From an uncultured Paracoccaceae bacterium (GTDB lineage Bacteria > Pseudomonadota > Alphaproteobacteria > Rhodobacterales > Rhodobacteraceae): a stretch of 64,000 nt of DNA. The DNA lies in NCBI GenBank assembly GCA_943787785.1, contig CALSNT010000009.1:62001-126000 (forward strand). Direction: 5' to 3'. Below, piece by piece: positions 26,574 through 35,131 of the stretch; position 1 is the stretch's first letter; the number at the start of each line of letters is the position of its first letter. The notes beneath the pieces are model-generated. The model saw only the letters and a list, made by a program, of their open reading frames with translations, did no database searches and had not been told where the DNA came from. The position numbers were made by a program, and so were the translations under genes.

Positions 26574-26593
26574 CTGGGGGGCTGGCCCCCCAG
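26574..26593 (-). terminator. Perfect 8-bp hairpin after the PotD-like gene
   Basis: CTGGGGGG (26574-26581) pairs fully with CCCCCCAG (26586-26593) across a 4-base loop. It lies 13 bp past the stop of the minus-strand binding-protein gene and just upstream of the ssrA promoter. There is no T tract, which is common for hairpins at gene ends in high-GC Rhodobacteraceae. Confidence 0.55.
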
Positions 26594-26605
26594 CCTTGAT
26601 TTCAA

Positions 26606-27655
26606 TCAGAAACCCGCCTTGATCTTCTCGAACTCGGCGACTTGCGCTTCGCGCAACTTCAGGCTCATGGGTAATTGATCGAGGACCGGAACAGTGACCG
26701 GGCCAAGGCCAACATCAACCAAGGTCTCCAATTCGATGTTCTGCATCGCCACCGTGTTGGAATGGCCATAGCCCCACTCGTTCACGATGTATTGGGTCAC
26801 GCTTTCATCGAGGAAACCATTGATGAAATCATGCGCCTTGTCTTCGGAACCGGGTCCGTCCACCAGATTGACGTAACCACAACCCCACGCGGACGAGCCT
26901 TCGGCCGTTTCACGTGCAAAGCCGATTGGGTGACCTTCGTCGCGCATCTGTACAGGAACTTCGGACCACGCCCAGGAGATCAAGACTTCGCCCGTCGCCA
27001 TCAGCTGGCTCAGCTCGGCGCCGTCGGCCCAATAGGCGCGCACATTCTGGTGGGCTTTGCGCATCCACTCGCTCGCGCGCTCGAAATCCTCCATTGTCGC
27101 CTTAGTCCAGTCGGTCGTTCCAGTCGCCAGATAGGCAAGCGCATAGGCGTCATCGACGTTATCGGCGATCGAGGTGCGTCCGGCGTATTTCGGATCAACA
27201 AAGATCTGCAGACTGGCCAGATCCTCTTCCGGGACTTCGTCCATATTGTAGGCAATGGCGGTAGTGCCGTTGTCGGTCGGGATGAAATAGACGTCATCAC
27301 CATCTGTAAAGATTGGCGCGGTTTTGAAGACGTCGGCGACGGTGTCATAGTTCGGAATTTTCGACAGATCCCATGGTTCGATCAGACCAGCCTGACGCCA
27401 TTTGTCGACCGACTGCGAACACGGGTGCGCAACGTCGGCCTTGAAGCCAGAGCGCAGCTTTTGGAACGCTTCTTCTTCCTCGCCGAAAAAGGAATAGGTC
27501 GGATTGTCGCCGTGAATTGCAGCGTAAGGGGCCCAGAAGCCTTCTTCCTCAAAGCCCGACCAGTCAAAGACCAGCAGCTCAGCGTCGTCGGCATCGGCAG
27601 CTCCAGCAGCCAGCGCGATGGCGCTGACGCTCAGCATTTTTGTCAGTTTTTTCAT
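26606..27655 (-). CDS. PotD-like extracellular solute-binding protein (family 1), orphan
   Basis: This 349-residue periplasmic protein has a signal peptide (MKKLTKMLSVSAIALAAGAA, cleaved near residue 22) and a spermidine/putrescine-type binding fold. FDWSGFEEEGFW and VYFIPTDNGTTAIAYN match positions where PotD-like proteins line the ligand cleft. A GGAGGG site precedes ATG 27655, and the longer upstream frame has no signal peptide. No ABC permease or ATPase gene is adjacent, so it must serve a transporter encoded elsewhere or act alone. The ligand is unproven. Confidence 0.87.
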   Translation of the reverse strand: MKKLTKMLSVSAIALAAGAADADDAELLVFDWSGFEEEGFWAPYAAIHGDNPTYSFFGEEEEAFQKLRSGFKADVAHPCSQSVDKWRQAGLIEPWDLSKIPNYDTVADVFKTAPIFTDGDDVYFIPTDNGTTAIAYNMDEVPEEDLASLQIFVDPKYAGRTSIADNVDDAYALAYLATGTTDWTKATMEDFERASEWMRKAHQNVRAYWADGAELSQLMATGEVLISWAWSEVPVQMRDEGHPIGFARETAEGSSAWGCGYVNLVDGPGSEDKAHDFINGFLDESVTQYIVNEWGYGHSNTVAMQNIELETLVDVGLGPVTVPVLDQLPMSLKLREAQVAEFEKIKAGF

Positions 27656-27857
27656 GAAACCCTCCCTGGTTTTTCTGGACTGGGAACCTAGGGCGCAGCG
27701 GCGTATGCAACAAGAAAAATTCGTCCGTGCGCAGGACCTTTCCGCTAAGTAATGCTGCCCCTCACCAATACCGCCGAACGAGTGTTTGACTTTTCCTGTT
27801 AAGTTGCGAAACGTCACGCCGATTTTGCGGCGGCCATTTGGGAGAGAGGGGCGCAGG

Positions 27858-28610
27858 ATGATCGCATTTGTACGCGTCCGTTTGACCAGTCTCCACTGGC
27901 TGGTTTTCTTCGCTGTGATCCTGACTGCATGGGCGGTTCTGATGGGGATGCAGGGTACGACATCGGACGGCTTCCTTGCCCGTCTGGCGGCGATTTGCAG
28001 GGCGGACAGCCTCGACGCCGGCTTCGGCGCGACCTTCGCGATGTGGGTCTTGATGAGCGCTGCAATGATGGCCCCGACATTGATCCCGGCGCTGGCGGTG
28101 CTGGATGACCTTTCGCAGGGCAGGGCGCAGGTTTTCCTGGAATTTTGTGCGGGCTACTTGATAATCTGGCTGGGGTTTTCGGCACTTGCCGCTGCCCTGC
28201 AAACGTCTCTGGCCGCCACCGGCTGGATCGCGGCGGGCGGTGCCAGCCTATCGCCTCTGCTGACCGGTGGTCTTTTGATCGGTGCAGGGGTCTACCAATT
28301 CTCGTCCACCAAAGCAGGATGTCTGTCCAAATGCCTGTCTCCAATGGCGTTCTTCATGACCCACTGGAACGACTCGCGCTGGAACGCAGCGCTGATGGGC
28401 CTGCGCCTCGGAGCGATCTGCCTGGGTTGTTGCTGGGCGTTGATGTTGCTGGCTTTCGTGGGTGGCACGATGAACCTGCTGTGGATGGGTCTGGCCACCG
28501 TGCTGATGGTGTCTGAAAAACTCCCCCAGATGTCGCACATGGTCGTGCGGCCGCTGGGTGTCATTCTTATTGCGGCGGGGCTGGGTGTGCTCAGTACCGT
28601 GCTTTTCTGA
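27858..28610 (+). CDS. DUF2182 integral membrane protein
   Basis: This 250-residue protein has about six or seven helices and matches the DUF2182 (COG5486) family of predicted metal-binding membrane proteins. The motif MSAAMMAPTLIPAL (about 58-71) with clustered methionines, and a later YQFSSTKAGCLSKCLSP with two cysteines, fit a metal-handling role. That role is not established. It starts at ATG 27858 after GGAGAG and begins an operon with DUF1326, DinB, dmdA and acuI; DUF1326 follows after 11 bp. DUF2182-DUF1326 pairs recur in many genomes. Confidence 0.85.
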   Translation: MIAFVRVRLTSLHWLVFFAVILTAWAVLMGMQGTTSDGFLARLAAICRADSLDAGFGATFAMWVLMSAAMMAPTLIPALAVLDDLSQGRAQVFLEFCAGYLIIWLGFSALAAALQTSLAATGWIAAGGASLSPLLTGGLLIGAGVYQFSSTKAGCLSKCLSPMAFFMTHWNDSRWNAALMGLRLGAICLGCCWALMLLAFVGGTMNLLWMGLATVLMVSEKLPQMSHMVVRPLGVILIAAGLGVLSTVLF

Positions 28611-28621
28611 AAGGAAACCCG

Positions 28622-29329
28622 ATGGTCAAAACGCGCGAGAAAATCGCCTCGGATCGCATTCATGTGCAGCAGCGCATTGATGCGCGGATGGACCCGCGCC
28701 GACGCAGGGAAGAGCCCACGGATTGGGCGATCAAGGGAGAGCTGTTCCTGAATTGCAGTTGCGAGGTGTTCTGCCCCTGCGTCGTTTCGCTGGGCAAACA
28801 CAAGCCGACCGAAGGGCATTGCCACGCCTGGATGGCCATCGCGATTGATGAGGGGCACTACGAGGGCGAGGATATGTCCGGCCTGAACATCGGGTTGCTG
28901 GTCGAGATTCCGGGCCGCATGGCCGAGGGCGACTGGCGCGTCGCGGCCTATATTGACGAACGGGCCAGCCAGAAGGCCTATAACGGCCTTCTGAAGATTC
29001 TGAGCGGCACAGCAGGCGGCACGACCGGCTTGTTCACCAAACTGGTCAGTACCATCATCGGAGCCGAACGTGCGCCCGTGCAGATCGAACGCGACGGAAT
29101 GCGTCGTGCGATCACGGTGGGGCGCAAGATTCAGGGTGAAATCGAGATGGTCATGGGCGCGGATCGCGAGACCCCGGTGATCGTCAAGAACACCAAGTAC
29201 TGGATGGGCCCGGATGTTGTGGTCGCCAAGGGCACCAAAAGCCGCCTGCGCGACTATGGCCGGGTCTGGGATTTTGACGGCAAGTCGGGCGAGGTCTGCG
29301 CGATTGACTGGTCGGGACCGGGCCGGTGA
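28622..29329 (+). CDS. DUF1326 family protein
   Basis: This 235-residue cytoplasmic protein contains the DUF1326 hallmark NCSCEVFCPC (Cys45, 47, 51, 53), a compact four-cysteine cluster suited to binding a soft metal or Fe-S group, followed by GHCHAWMAIAIDEG. A basic leader of about 33 residues precedes the domain. It lies directly after DUF2182, and its stop overlaps the DinB-like gene start (GTGA). The pairing suggests a joint metal-related membrane function; this is an inference. Confidence 0.85.
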   Translation: MVKTREKIASDRIHVQQRIDARMDPRRRREEPTDWAIKGELFLNCSCEVFCPCVVSLGKHKPTEGHCHAWMAIAIDEGHYEGEDMSGLNIGLLVEIPGRMAEGDWRVAAYIDERASQKAYNGLLKILSGTAGGTTGLFTKLVSTIIGAERAPVQIERDGMRRAITVGRKIQGEIEMVMGADRETPVIVKNTKYWMGPDVVVAKGTKSRLRDYGRVWDFDGKSGEVCAIDWSGPGR

Positions 29330-29832
29330 TCTCGGCTGACTACTGCCGGACAATGGGGCGGTATAATCGATGGCAGAACAAAAGTCTGTACCGGGAAGCT
29401 GATGCGATAGGTGATGCGTCCCGGCGCGCGGATCGCGGTGCGTTTTTCGCAAGTATCCACGGCACCTGCGCCCATCTTCTGTGGGGCGATATGATCTGGG
29501 CCAGCCGGTTTGATGGCGGACCTGCGCCCGAGGTTCCGGGAACCGAGAGCGCCACCTGGATCACGGAGTGGGACGATATGAAATCGCGTCGCAGCGCGAT
29601 GGACGCGCGCATTTTCGACTGGGCTACGCAGCTCAGCGATGCCGATCTTGCGCGGGATCTGAGCTGGTATTCCGGTATTCTGAAACGTGATCTTGCCCGC
29701 CCACTAGCGCTGTGTGTTGCTGGTTTCTTTAACCACCAGACCCACCATCGCGGCCAGATCCACGCCATGCTGACCCCCGCCGGGGCCAGGCCCGACGACA
29801 CCGATCTGATTCTGATGCCCGACGACGCATGA
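29326..29832 (+). CDS. DinB-family four-helix-bundle protein
   Basis: This 168-residue protein has a DinB/YfiT-like fold with the three metal-ligand histidines in place: one in SIHGTCAHLLWGD (about 44-55) and two in FNHQTHHRGQIH (about 133-144). Members are metal-dependent, often thiol-S-transferases using bacillithiol, mycothiol or glutathione; the substrate here is unknown. Its GTG start overlaps the DUF1326 stop, and its own stop overlaps the dmdA start (ATGA). Confidence 0.88.
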   Translation: MISADYCRTMGRYNRWQNKSLYREADAIGDASRRADRGAFFASIHGTCAHLLWGDMIWASRFDGGPAPEVPGTESATWITEWDDMKSRRSAMDARIFDWATQLSDADLARDLSWYSGILKRDLARPLALCVAGFFNHQTHHRGQIHAMLTPAGARPDDTDLILMPDDA

Positions 29833-30932
29833 ACGCGCAGATCACCACCTCACGCCGCACCCGCCGCACGCCCTTTTCGCAATATGTCGAGGATGCCGGT
29901 GTGCGCGCCTATACGGTCTACAACCGGATGTTGTTGCCAGCGGTGTTTAGAAGCCTCGAGGAGGACTATCACCACCTGAAATCCGCCGTTCAGGTCTGGG
30001 ATGTTTCCTGCGAGCGGCAGGTGCGCCTGCGTGGACCGGATGCGCTGCGGATGCTGCAACTGCTGACACCGCGCGATCTGACGAAAATCTCGACCAAACG
30101 GTGCATGTACGTGCCGATCACCGATCAGAACGGCGGGATGCTGAACGATCCGGTGGCGATCAAGATTTCGGACGAGGAGGTCTGGATTTCCATCGCCGAC
30201 AGTGACCTGTTGTTCTGGGTGCAGGCGATTGCAGGATGCAACGGATTCCACGTTGTGGTCGACGAGGCCGAGGTATTTCCGCTGGCGGTTCAAGGACCGA
30301 AAGCAACGGAACTTACTGCGCGGGTTTTCGGGGATCGTATCCGCGAGATGAAATTCTTTGGTGCTGATCGCTTTGTCTTTGCGGACGAGGAGATCCTCAT
30401 CACGCGCACAGGCTATTCCAAGCAAGGCGGCTTCGAGATCTACGTCGAAGGGCGTCACTATGCCGGCGAGCTATGGCATGCGTTGTTCGAGGCCGGGGCT
30501 GATCTGGACGTACGCGCCGGATGCCCGAACCTAATCGAGCGTATTGAGGGTGGTTTGTTGTCGTTCGGCAATGACATGACGTTCGAGAATACGCCGTTGG
30601 AATGTGGGTTGGGTCGCTGTGTCAACGACTCGCAACTGGCGACCTGCTACGGTGGGCGCGCGCTTGCGGAGGAACGCGCCAATGGATCGCAGCGCATGGT
30701 TCGGGCGTTGACGGTGTCCGACAAGATCCCCCGCTGCGACAGGGCCTGGCCGTTGATTTCGAACGAACGGCTGGTCGGGCAGATTACCTCGGCCTATAGA
30801 TCGCCGGACTTTGGGGTCAATGTCGCGATTGGAATGGTCGACCACACGCACTGGGATGCCGGGACCGAGATGACGGTCATGACTCATGCCGGGCCGCGCG
30901 CCGCAAAGGTACAGCAGAAATTCTGGATTTAG
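29829..30932 (+). CDS. dmdA: Dimethylsulfoniopropionate demethylase DmdA
   Basis: The 367-residue protein belongs to the GcvT fold of tetrahydrofolate-dependent aminomethyltransferases. The N-terminal RRTPFSQYVEDAGVRAYTVYN, the LKSAVQVWDVSCERQV segment and the central GCPNLIERIEGGLLS match DmdA of Roseobacter-group bacteria as I know it. DmdA transfers one methyl group of DMSP to tetrahydrofolate, giving methylmercaptopropionate. The acuI gene directly downstream and the BCCT carrier after it support the assignment. Related GcvT-like proteins without DMSP activity exist, so a clade test is needed. Coupled by ATGA to the DinB gene. Confidence 0.82.
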   Translation: MNAQITTSRRTRRTPFSQYVEDAGVRAYTVYNRMLLPAVFRSLEEDYHHLKSAVQVWDVSCERQVRLRGPDALRMLQLLTPRDLTKISTKRCMYVPITDQNGGMLNDPVAIKISDEEVWISIADSDLLFWVQAIAGCNGFHVVVDEAEVFPLAVQGPKATELTARVFGDRIREMKFFGADRFVFADEEILITRTGYSKQGGFEIYVEGRHYAGELWHALFEAGADLDVRAGCPNLIERIEGGLLSFGNDMTFENTPLECGLGRCVNDSQLATCYGGRALAEERANGSQRMVRALTVSDKIPRCDRAWPLISNERLVGQITSAYRSPDFGVNVAIGMVDHTHWDAGTEMTVMTHAGPRAAKVQQKFWI

Positions 30933-30947
30933 AGAAGGATACGGGCG

Positions 30948-31937
30948 ATGTTTAATGCACTGGTTGTAGAGAAGGACGACGAGGGTAAGACGAACGCCTC
31001 CGTCCAGCGGATCAACGTGGATCGCCTGCCGGCAGGTGACGTGACCGTTGCCGTCGAGTATTCGACGGTGAACTACAAAGACGGGTTGTGCATTGGACCC
31101 GGCGGCGGATTGGTTCGCAATTATCCGCATGTGCCGGGCATCGACTTTGCCGGTACGGTCGAGGCCAGCGACGACGCACGCTACGCCCCCGGCGATAAAG
31201 TTGTGCTGACCGGTTGGCGCGTGGGAGAGGCGCATTGGGGCGGCTATTCCCAGAAAGCGCGGGTCAAAGCCGACTGGCTGGTACCGCTGCCCGAGGGGTT
31301 GGATGCGCGCCAGGCGATGGCCGTCGGCACCGCCGGGTTCACCGCAATGCTGGCCGTCATGGCGCTTGAAGATCACGGGCTAAGGCCCGAACAAGGCGAG
31401 GTTCTGGTGACTGGAGCGGCGGGCGGGGTCGGGTCGGTTGCCACCGCGATCCTGGCCAATCTCGGCTATGAGGTTGCCGGTGTCACCGGTCGACCCGAGA
31501 CGGCAGATTACCTGACTGGACTCGGTGCGACGAAAATTGTCGCCCGTGAGGAGATCAACGAGACTACTAAGCGCCCGCTCGAGGCAGAGACATGGGCCGG
31601 TTGCGTTGATGCAGTTGGTGGGTCGATGTTGGCGCGTGTGCTGGGGCAGATGAGATATGGCGGCTCGGTTGCTGCTGTGGGTCTGGCCGGGGGTGCGGCG
31701 CTGCCTGCAACTGTCATTCCTTTCTTGCTGCGCGGGGTGAACCTGCTGGGCATCGACTCGGTGATGCAGCCCTATGACAATCGGGTGAGGGCTTGGAATC
31801 GGATCGCGCATGACCTGCCGATGGACAAGCTTGAAGCGATGGTCGTTCCTGCGACGTTGGGCGATCTGCCAAAACTGGGCCGCGACATCCTGAAAGGGCA
31901 AGTCCGGGGCCGGATTGTGGTGGATGTGAACGGATAG
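30948..31937 (+). CDS. acuI: Acryloyl-CoA reductase AcuI
   Basis: This 329-residue NADPH-dependent medium-chain reductase of the YhdH/AcuI group reduces acryloyl-CoA to propionyl-CoA, detoxifying acrylate made from DMSP. It has the quinone-reductase fold without catalytic zinc ligands. Key segments are VNYKDGLCIGPGGG, the nucleotide-binding GAAGGVGSVA (about 153-162), and the closing KGQVRGRIVVDV. It begins 15 bp after dmdA, the arrangement known from Ruegeria pomeroyi. Confidence 0.93.
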   Translation: MFNALVVEKDDEGKTNASVQRINVDRLPAGDVTVAVEYSTVNYKDGLCIGPGGGLVRNYPHVPGIDFAGTVEASDDARYAPGDKVVLTGWRVGEAHWGGYSQKARVKADWLVPLPEGLDARQAMAVGTAGFTAMLAVMALEDHGLRPEQGEVLVTGAAGGVGSVATAILANLGYEVAGVTGRPETADYLTGLGATKIVAREEINETTKRPLEAETWAGCVDAVGGSMLARVLGQMRYGGSVAAVGLAGGAALPATVIPFLLRGVNLLGIDSVMQPYDNRVRAWNRIAHDLPMDKLEAMVVPATLGDLPKLGRDILKGQVRGRIVVDVNG

Positions 31938-32089
31938 GCCGTGTTCGGCCACTTGATCCGCCATTATGACGCTTTGGTCGTTCGGACAGTCGCTTCCGCA
32001 ATTCAACGCGCATTTCAATCACGAAACTGTTAGCATGCTGTTGACCGCCTGAACGCGGTGGCGGTTAGCCTAACAGAAGGATGAGGGAA

Positions 32090-33709
32090 ATGACCGAGAG
32101 CACTCCCGCCGACGTCTCTAACGTGGTCGAGACCGACTACGAAATCGGGCAAGACAACGTCGAGGGCAATGTTGGCCCGTTTGGCTTTGATATCCACAAC
32201 CCCGTGTTCATGATTTCCGGCCTGTCGATTGTGGCCTTCGTGTTCTATGCGCTGGCGCTGCCCGAACAGGCCAGCGCGCTTTTTGGTTGGCTGCGCCCCT
32301 GGCTGACATCGACCTTTGACTGGTTTTTCCTGGGTGCGGCAAACCTGTTCGTGCTGTTCTGCCTGTTCCTGATTGTCAGCCCCTGGGGGGCGGTCAGGTT
32401 GGGCGGAAAGACGGCGAAGCCGGATTACACCTATCTTGGCTGGTTCGCGATGCTGTTCGCTGCCGGCATGGGCATTGGCCTGATGTTCTTCGGCGTGCTT
32501 GAGCCAGTTTACCACATGGCAATTTCCGAACCTCTTGGTGTTCCAAGCCCGATTGCCGAAGATGGTACGATCATCGCGGCCAATGTGGATGCTGCACGCC
32601 AGATGGGGCTGGCAGCCACGATCTATCACTGGGGGCTGCACCCTTGGGCAATTTACGCCATCGTCGCGCTGGCGCTGGCATTGTTCACCTTCAACAAAGG
32701 GTTGCCGCTGACCATTCGATCCGCATTCTACCCGATCTTCGGCGATCGCGTTTGGGGTTGGACGGGTCACATCATTGATACGCTGGCGGTCTTTGCGACA
32801 TTGTTCGGTCTGGCGACCTCGCTTGGCTTTGGCGCCCAACAGGCAAACGCGGGTCTGGCCCATATCTACGGTGTCCCTGAGAGCACGACCGTGCAGGTCA
32901 TTCTGATTACGGTCATCACGGCGGTTGCCTTGATCTCGGTCATGCGGGGCCTTGATGGCGGCGTGAAGGTACTGTCCGAGATCAACATGGGCATCGCGGC
33001 ATTGCTGTTGCTATTCGTGTTGATTGCCGGGCCAACCGTTGCGATCTTCTCGGACTTCTTTTCGGGCCTTGGCGCCTACGCGACCAATTTGGTCGGCCTG
33101 TCCAATCCGATCGGCCGTGAGGATACCGGTTACATGCAGGGTTGGACCGCGTTCTACTGGGCCTGGTGGATCTCGTGGTCACCTTTCGTCGGCATGTTCA
33201 TCGCTCGCGTCAGCCGGGGCCGCACTGTGCGCGAGTTTATCATTTGCGTGCTGATCGTGCCGTCACTGGTCTGTGTTTTGTGGATGGCCGTATTCGGCGG
33301 AGTCGCAATTGACCAGGTCCTGTCGGCGCCTGACACAAGTGCTGTGAAGGCGCAGGTGATTGACAGCTACAACCCGCCAATCTCGCTATTTGCTATGCTT
33401 GAGGGGCTGCCTTTCGCGGCCATAACTTCGACCATCGGCATCGTGCTGGTAATCGTGTTCTTCGTGACCTCATCGGATTCCGGTTCGCTGGTCATCGACA
33501 CGATCACGGCCGGCGGCAAGGTCGACGCACCTCTGCCGCAGCGGGTCTTCTGGTGCACGTTCGAGGGCGCGGTTGCCATCGTACTTCTGATCGGTGGTGG
33601 GCTTGGTGCATTGCAGGCGATGGTCATCTCGACCGGGCTGCCATTCACGCTTGTGTTGCTGCTGATGTGTTGGGCGATCCTCAAAGGGCTGATGTCCGAA
33701 GAGCGTTAA
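32090..33709 (+). CDS. BCCT family betaine/DMSP-type transporter
   Basis: This protein of about 539 residues has 12 helices and belongs to the betaine-choline-carnitine transporter family. The glycine-rich unwound helix AAGMGIGLMFFGVLEPVYHM and the YWAWWISWSPFVGMFIARVSRG signature are both present. The latter carries the aromatic box that binds trimethylammonium or dimethylsulfonium groups. ATG 32090 is preferred over 32081 because GAGGG then has usable spacing. Position after dmdA-acuI suggests DMSP or glycine betaine as substrate. There is no long regulatory C-terminal tail of the BetP type. Confidence 0.92.
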   Translation: MTESTPADVSNVVETDYEIGQDNVEGNVGPFGFDIHNPVFMISGLSIVAFVFYALALPEQASALFGWLRPWLTSTFDWFFLGAANLFVLFCLFLIVSPWGAVRLGGKTAKPDYTYLGWFAMLFAAGMGIGLMFFGVLEPVYHMAISEPLGVPSPIAEDGTIIAANVDAARQMGLAATIYHWGLHPWAIYAIVALALALFTFNKGLPLTIRSAFYPIFGDRVWGWTGHIIDTLAVFATLFGLATSLGFGAQQANAGLAHIYGVPESTTVQVILITVITAVALISVMRGLDGGVKVLSEINMGIAALLLLFVLIAGPTVAIFSDFFSGLGAYATNLVGLSNPIGREDTGYMQGWTAFYWAWWISWSPFVGMFIARVSRGRTVREFIICVLIVPSLVCVLWMAVFGGVAIDQVLSAPDTSAVKAQVIDSYNPPISLFAMLEGLPFAAITSTIGIVLVIVFFVTSSDSGSLVIDTITAGGKVDAPLPQRVFWCTFEGAVAIVLLIGGGLGALQAMVISTGLPFTLVLLLMCWAILKGLMSEER

Positions 33710-33827
33710 CTCTGCCGGGCGGCGCGCCGGACAGTGCGCCGCCCAGATAAAACTCCAGATCGACGATAGGGATCGCACCGTCAAAAGCGGGCTTGACGGT
33801 CCGCGCATTCAACGTTCTTTCAATGCT

Positions 33828-35054
33828 ATGGACCTTGATCTCGATTTCGTGCGGGCGCAGTTCCCCGCGTTTGCCGAACCCCCGCTGGCGGGGCAGGCGT
33901 TCTTTGATAACGCAGGTGGATCGTTCGCCTGCGGTCAGGTGATCGACCGGCTGACGCGGTTCTATCGCCAGCGAAAAGTGCAGCCTGGCGCGCCTTATGC
34001 GGCAGCGCATGCAGGCGCAGCCGAGATGGCCGAGGCGCGCGAGCGGCTGGCAGCAATGCTTGGGGTGGACGGGGACGAGGTCATATTCGGCCCCTCGACC
34101 AGTCAGAACACCTATGTCATGGCGCAGGCATTCCGGCAGGCGGCAAAACCGGGTGATGCGATCATCGTGACCAATCAGGACCACGAGGCGAACTCGGGCG
34201 TTTGGCGGCGGCTCGAGGCCGAGGGCATCGCGGTGCGCGAATGGCGCATGGATCCGGTGACAGGTCAACTTGAACTTTCGACGCTTGAAACGCTGTTGGA
34301 CGACAAGGTGCGTCTGGTCTGCTTCCCCCATTGCTCGAACGTGATCGGGCAGATCAATGATGTGGCGGCGATTGTCCGTGTCATCCACGCTGCCGGGGCG
34401 GCGGCGTGCGTTGACGGCGTGTCCTATGTGCCGCACGGGTATCCCGATGTCGGCGCTCTGGGGGCGGATATCTACCTGTTCTCGGCCTACAAGACCTACG
34501 GCCCGCATCAGGGGATCATGGTGGTGCGGCGTCCTTTGGGAGAAGCGCTGCCCAATCAGGCGCATCATTTCAATGGCGGTGTGGTGTCCAAGCGCTTTGC
34601 ACCATGTGGCCCGGATCATGCCCAGGTGGCGGCTTGTGCAGGGATGGTAGACTACATGGACGCCTTGTATGCGCATCATGTGGGTGGCGACGCCGCTCCG
34701 ATAGGCCGCGCTGCAGCCGTTCATGATCTGATGCGAGACCACGAAACGCGATTGTTGCAGCCGTTGTTGGACCACTTGTCTGCAAAGAACTCGGTGCGTT
34801 TGATCGGGCCGAAGGAGGCTAAGGACCGCGCGCCGACAGTCGCTGTCGAACTGGAGGTTCCCTGTGGGTCGGTGGCATCGGAGTTGGCGGCCTTGGGGAT
34901 AAATTGCGACGGCGGTGACTTTTATGCCGGGCGCGCGTTGGCTGGTGTTGGGATTGATCCGGATCAGGGCGTTTTGCGCATGTCCTTCGTGCATTACACG
35001 TCCGAGGCGGACATCGCGCGACTGATCGACGGGTTGGACTGCGTGTTGGGTTGA
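33828..35054 (+). CDS. Class V aminotransferase / cysteine desulfurase-like PLP enzyme
   Basis: The 408-residue protein has the fold-type I PLP layout of the CsdA/isopenicillin-epimerase group. It starts near a FFDNAGGSFACGQV strand, then TNQDHEANSGVWRRL (the His that stacks on PLP), CVDGVSYVPHG (Asp binding the ring nitrogen) and SAYKTYGPHQG, whose Lys should form the Schiff base. The mobile Cys loop typical of true desulfurases is not obvious, so a lyase or epimerase function is equally possible. It overlaps the region preceding the lytic transglycosylase. Confidence 0.85.
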   Translation: MDLDLDFVRAQFPAFAEPPLAGQAFFDNAGGSFACGQVIDRLTRFYRQRKVQPGAPYAAAHAGAAEMAEARERLAAMLGVDGDEVIFGPSTSQNTYVMAQAFRQAAKPGDAIIVTNQDHEANSGVWRRLEAEGIAVREWRMDPVTGQLELSTLETLLDDKVRLVCFPHCSNVIGQINDVAAIVRVIHAAGAAACVDGVSYVPHGYPDVGALGADIYLFSAYKTYGPHQGIMVVRRPLGEALPNQAHHFNGGVVSKRFAPCGPDHAQVAACAGMVDYMDALYAHHVGGDAAPIGRAAAVHDLMRDHETRLLQPLLDHLSAKNSVRLIGPKEAKDRAPTVAVELEVPCGSVASELAALGINCDGGDFYAGRALAGVGIDPDQGVLRMSFVHYTSEADIARLIDGLDCVLG

Positions 35055-35131
35055 TCCGGGGCTTCCCCTGTGAGCCTTCACATTGTATCCCTGCGGCGAA
35101 CAATCTTTTGCAACGCCCGGAGCCACCTGTC

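Noticed and set aside
33681-35126. A 481-codon open frame on the minus strand
   Set aside because: It is a shadow of the plus-strand aminotransferase gene; the protein is rich in His, Arg and Cys with no family pattern. Similar shadows (for example 38006-39415 minus, 41997-43448 plus, 18238-19389 plus) were dropped for the same reason.
35045-35131. TGATCC near 35053 as a sigma-E promoter for the lytic transglycosylase
   Set aside because: No suitable -10 element lies at 15-17 bp spacing, and a six-base match alone is expected by chance.
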